This document shows positions 62,984 through 64,000 of a DNA stretch of 64,000 bases, piece by piece; the first letter of the stretch is position 1, and every line of letters starts with the position of its first letter. A program made the translations under genes and the position numbers. Source of the DNA: Arthrobacter echini (GTDB lineage Bacteria; Actinomycetota; Actinomycetes; Actinomycetales; Micrococcaceae). The DNA lies in assembly GCF_004803505.1 (NCBI RefSeq), contig NZ_SSWH01000001.1, positions 124,001 to 188,000 on the forward strand, read 5' to 3'. Below the pieces are notes generated by a model. That model did no database searches. It was not told where the DNA came from and saw nothing but the letters and a program-made list of their open reading frames with translations.

Positions 62984-63528
62984 GGTGTGGACTCCTCGGC
63001 CCGCAACTCGTCGAGTTCCTTCCGTGTCCCCATGATGCGGATGAGCCCGGCCTCCGAACGAAGCACCGAGGCGCGCACGGCGTCGGCATCCTTCGGGGTC
63101 ACGATATTGAGGCAGTGCAGATAGAGCGTCGACGACCCGCGGTCCACTTCCAGGACGAATGACCCGGGAACGAGCGAGGTCACGTGCCCGGTCGCGGTGA
63201 GGATGAGGTCCGAGCGGGTGCGCAGCCTCACCGCGACGACGGCGTTCCGCAGATCCGGACCCTTGCTGATGGCGAGCCAGAAGACCTCGAAGCTGGCCGT
63301 GACCAGATCGACGAGGAAGCGACCACTGAACGCGATCAGTGACAGGACGTTGAAACGACCACTCAGGCCCACGGGAGGCAGGTAGAAGAAGTTCACCACC
63401 ACGATCGCGATGATGAAACCCGGTATCAGCGTGCCCGGGCCGAAATCCTGCCAGAGGGCGCTCCACACGAGTGTGAGCCAGATGATGAGCGGAATATCGG
63501 TGACGAGGGAGAACTTCTGCCGACTCAT
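62980..63528 (-). CDS. mrpE: Mrp antiporter subunit E
   Basis: A 182-residue subunit with the N-terminal helices (PLIIWLTLVWSALW) and the conserved cytoplasmic part (GHVTSLVPGSFVLEVD, then LYLHCLNI) of MrpE. Overlaps mrpD by four bases (ATGA), typical for this operon. Confidence 0.93.
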   Translation of the reverse strand: MSRQKFSLVTDIPLIIWLTLVWSALWQDFGPGTLIPGFIIAIVVVNFFYLPPVGLSGRFNVLSLIAFSGRFLVDLVTASFEVFWLAISKGPDLRNAVVAVRLRTRSDLILTATGHVTSLVPGSFVLEVDRGSSTLYLHCLNIVTPKDADAVRASVLRSEAGLIRIMGTRKELDELRAEESTP

Positions 63529-64000
63529 GTGCCGGCTCCGACTCCGAGGACGGCCTCGATGTAGGGCGTCCTCTCGAGCATGTCGGCTGCTGCGTTGTCG
63601 GTGAGCGTGTAGAGCGGACCGGCGAGGAACGTCAGGGCTACTCCGAGGGTGACGAGCCCGATCGTGGGGCCCGTCATCGAGCCGGGCAGGAGCTTCACGG
63701 ACTCCTTCGCGAGGGAGGTTCCGGTGATCTGATCAGCCACCCGGTGCATTCCACTCGCGGTCGAGTCCGGTGCCGTGCCGACGAGCAGGATGGGCTCCGG
63801 ATCCTCGACATCCTCCGTGCTGCGCCAGAACGCACGGTTCCACACCCGCGCCATGACGAGCAGTGTCAGCAGACTGGTGAACACTGCCCCTGCTACGAGG
63901 ACGAAGGCCAGGGGCGTGCCGGCGTCCACGCCCGCCTCGAGCAGTCCGAGCTTCCCGAGGAACCCCGAGAACGGCGGTATCCCAGCCAGGTTCATGGCGG
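63525..64000 (-). CDS. mrpD: Mrp antiporter subunit D, C-terminal part (5' end outside window)
   Basis: The frame stays open to the window edge. The visible 156-plus residues hold the proton-translocation helix region LAGIPPFSGFLGKLGLLEAG, typical of MrpD/NuoM-like proteins, and the final helices. The operon order D-E-F-G and the overlaps identify it as the Mrp complex. Confidence 0.92.
   Translation of the reverse strand, partial: AMNLAGIPPFSGFLGKLGLLEAGVDAGTPLAFVLVAGAVFTSLLTLLVMARVWNRAFWRSTEDVEDPEPILLVGTAPDSTASGMHRVADQITGTSLAKESVKLLPGSMTGPTIGLVTLGVALTFLAGPLYTLTDNAAADMLERTPYIEAVLGVGAGT

Overview
The window is chromosomal DNA of a high-GC Gram-positive bacterium. An actinobacterium, most likely a member of the Micrococcaceae close to Arthrobacter, is inferred. 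The support is the dnaK-grpE-dnaJ-hspR operon with HspR/HAIR operators, an actinobacterial SAM-IV riboswitch, the tandem GAF/ANTAR proteins, GTG starts, and many genes that carry a -10 hexamer only 6-7 bases before the start codon (leaderless style). No rRNA, tRNA, CRISPR array, phage or insertion sequence was recognised.

Layout. 0-5 kb: end of a membrane-anchored protein, then clpB behind an HspR operator, and a large DUF6541-type membrane protein. 5-15 kb: a penicillin-binding lipoprotein, YccF, a DEAD-box RNA helicase, trmB, an MFS exporter, a ZIP transporter and conserved unknowns. 15.1-18.7 kb: an accessory-looking stretch of unknown genes, including two Pro/Ser/Thr-rich lipoproteins. 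18.8-24 kb: an SDR enzyme, a PspA-like protein with a membrane coiled-coil neighbour, and an alpha-glucosidase with its LacI regulator. 24-27 kb: three GAF proteins, two of them GAF-ANTAR. 27-31 kb: the heat-shock operon. 31.3-35 kb: a c-di-GMP-I riboswitch ahead of an OmpR-type response regulator, a histidine-less Hpt protein, a broken TPR gene, and a RES toxin with its antitoxin. 35-46 kb: two methyltransferases, NUDIX, an MMPL exporter with MarR, a TspO-like protein, a low-molecular-weight phosphatase, a kinase-PabB fusion, a truncated GNAT gene, flavohemoglobin and nitronate monooxygenase. 46-53 kb: an HTH antitoxin-like gene whose partner is a remnant, small enzymes, pabC, and a SAM-IV-controlled amino-acid ABC transporter followed by two copies of a 120-bp repeat. 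53-57 kb: an ECF thiamine-precursor transporter under a TPP riboswitch. 57-64 kb: a FUSC transporter, a CPA1 antiporter, a PCD-VOC fusion, an FAD monooxygenase, and mrpDEFG running out of the window.

How it works together. Three metabolite riboswitches (c-di-GMP, SAM, TPP), two HspR operators, one MarR-type operator pair and one LacI operator pair can be read directly. HspR ties clpB to the dnaK operon. A near-identical 19-bp site ties the MMPL/marR divergon to the TspO-like gene. The most unusual unit is the c-di-GMP riboswitch, response regulator and degenerate Hpt protein at 31.3-32.8 kb.
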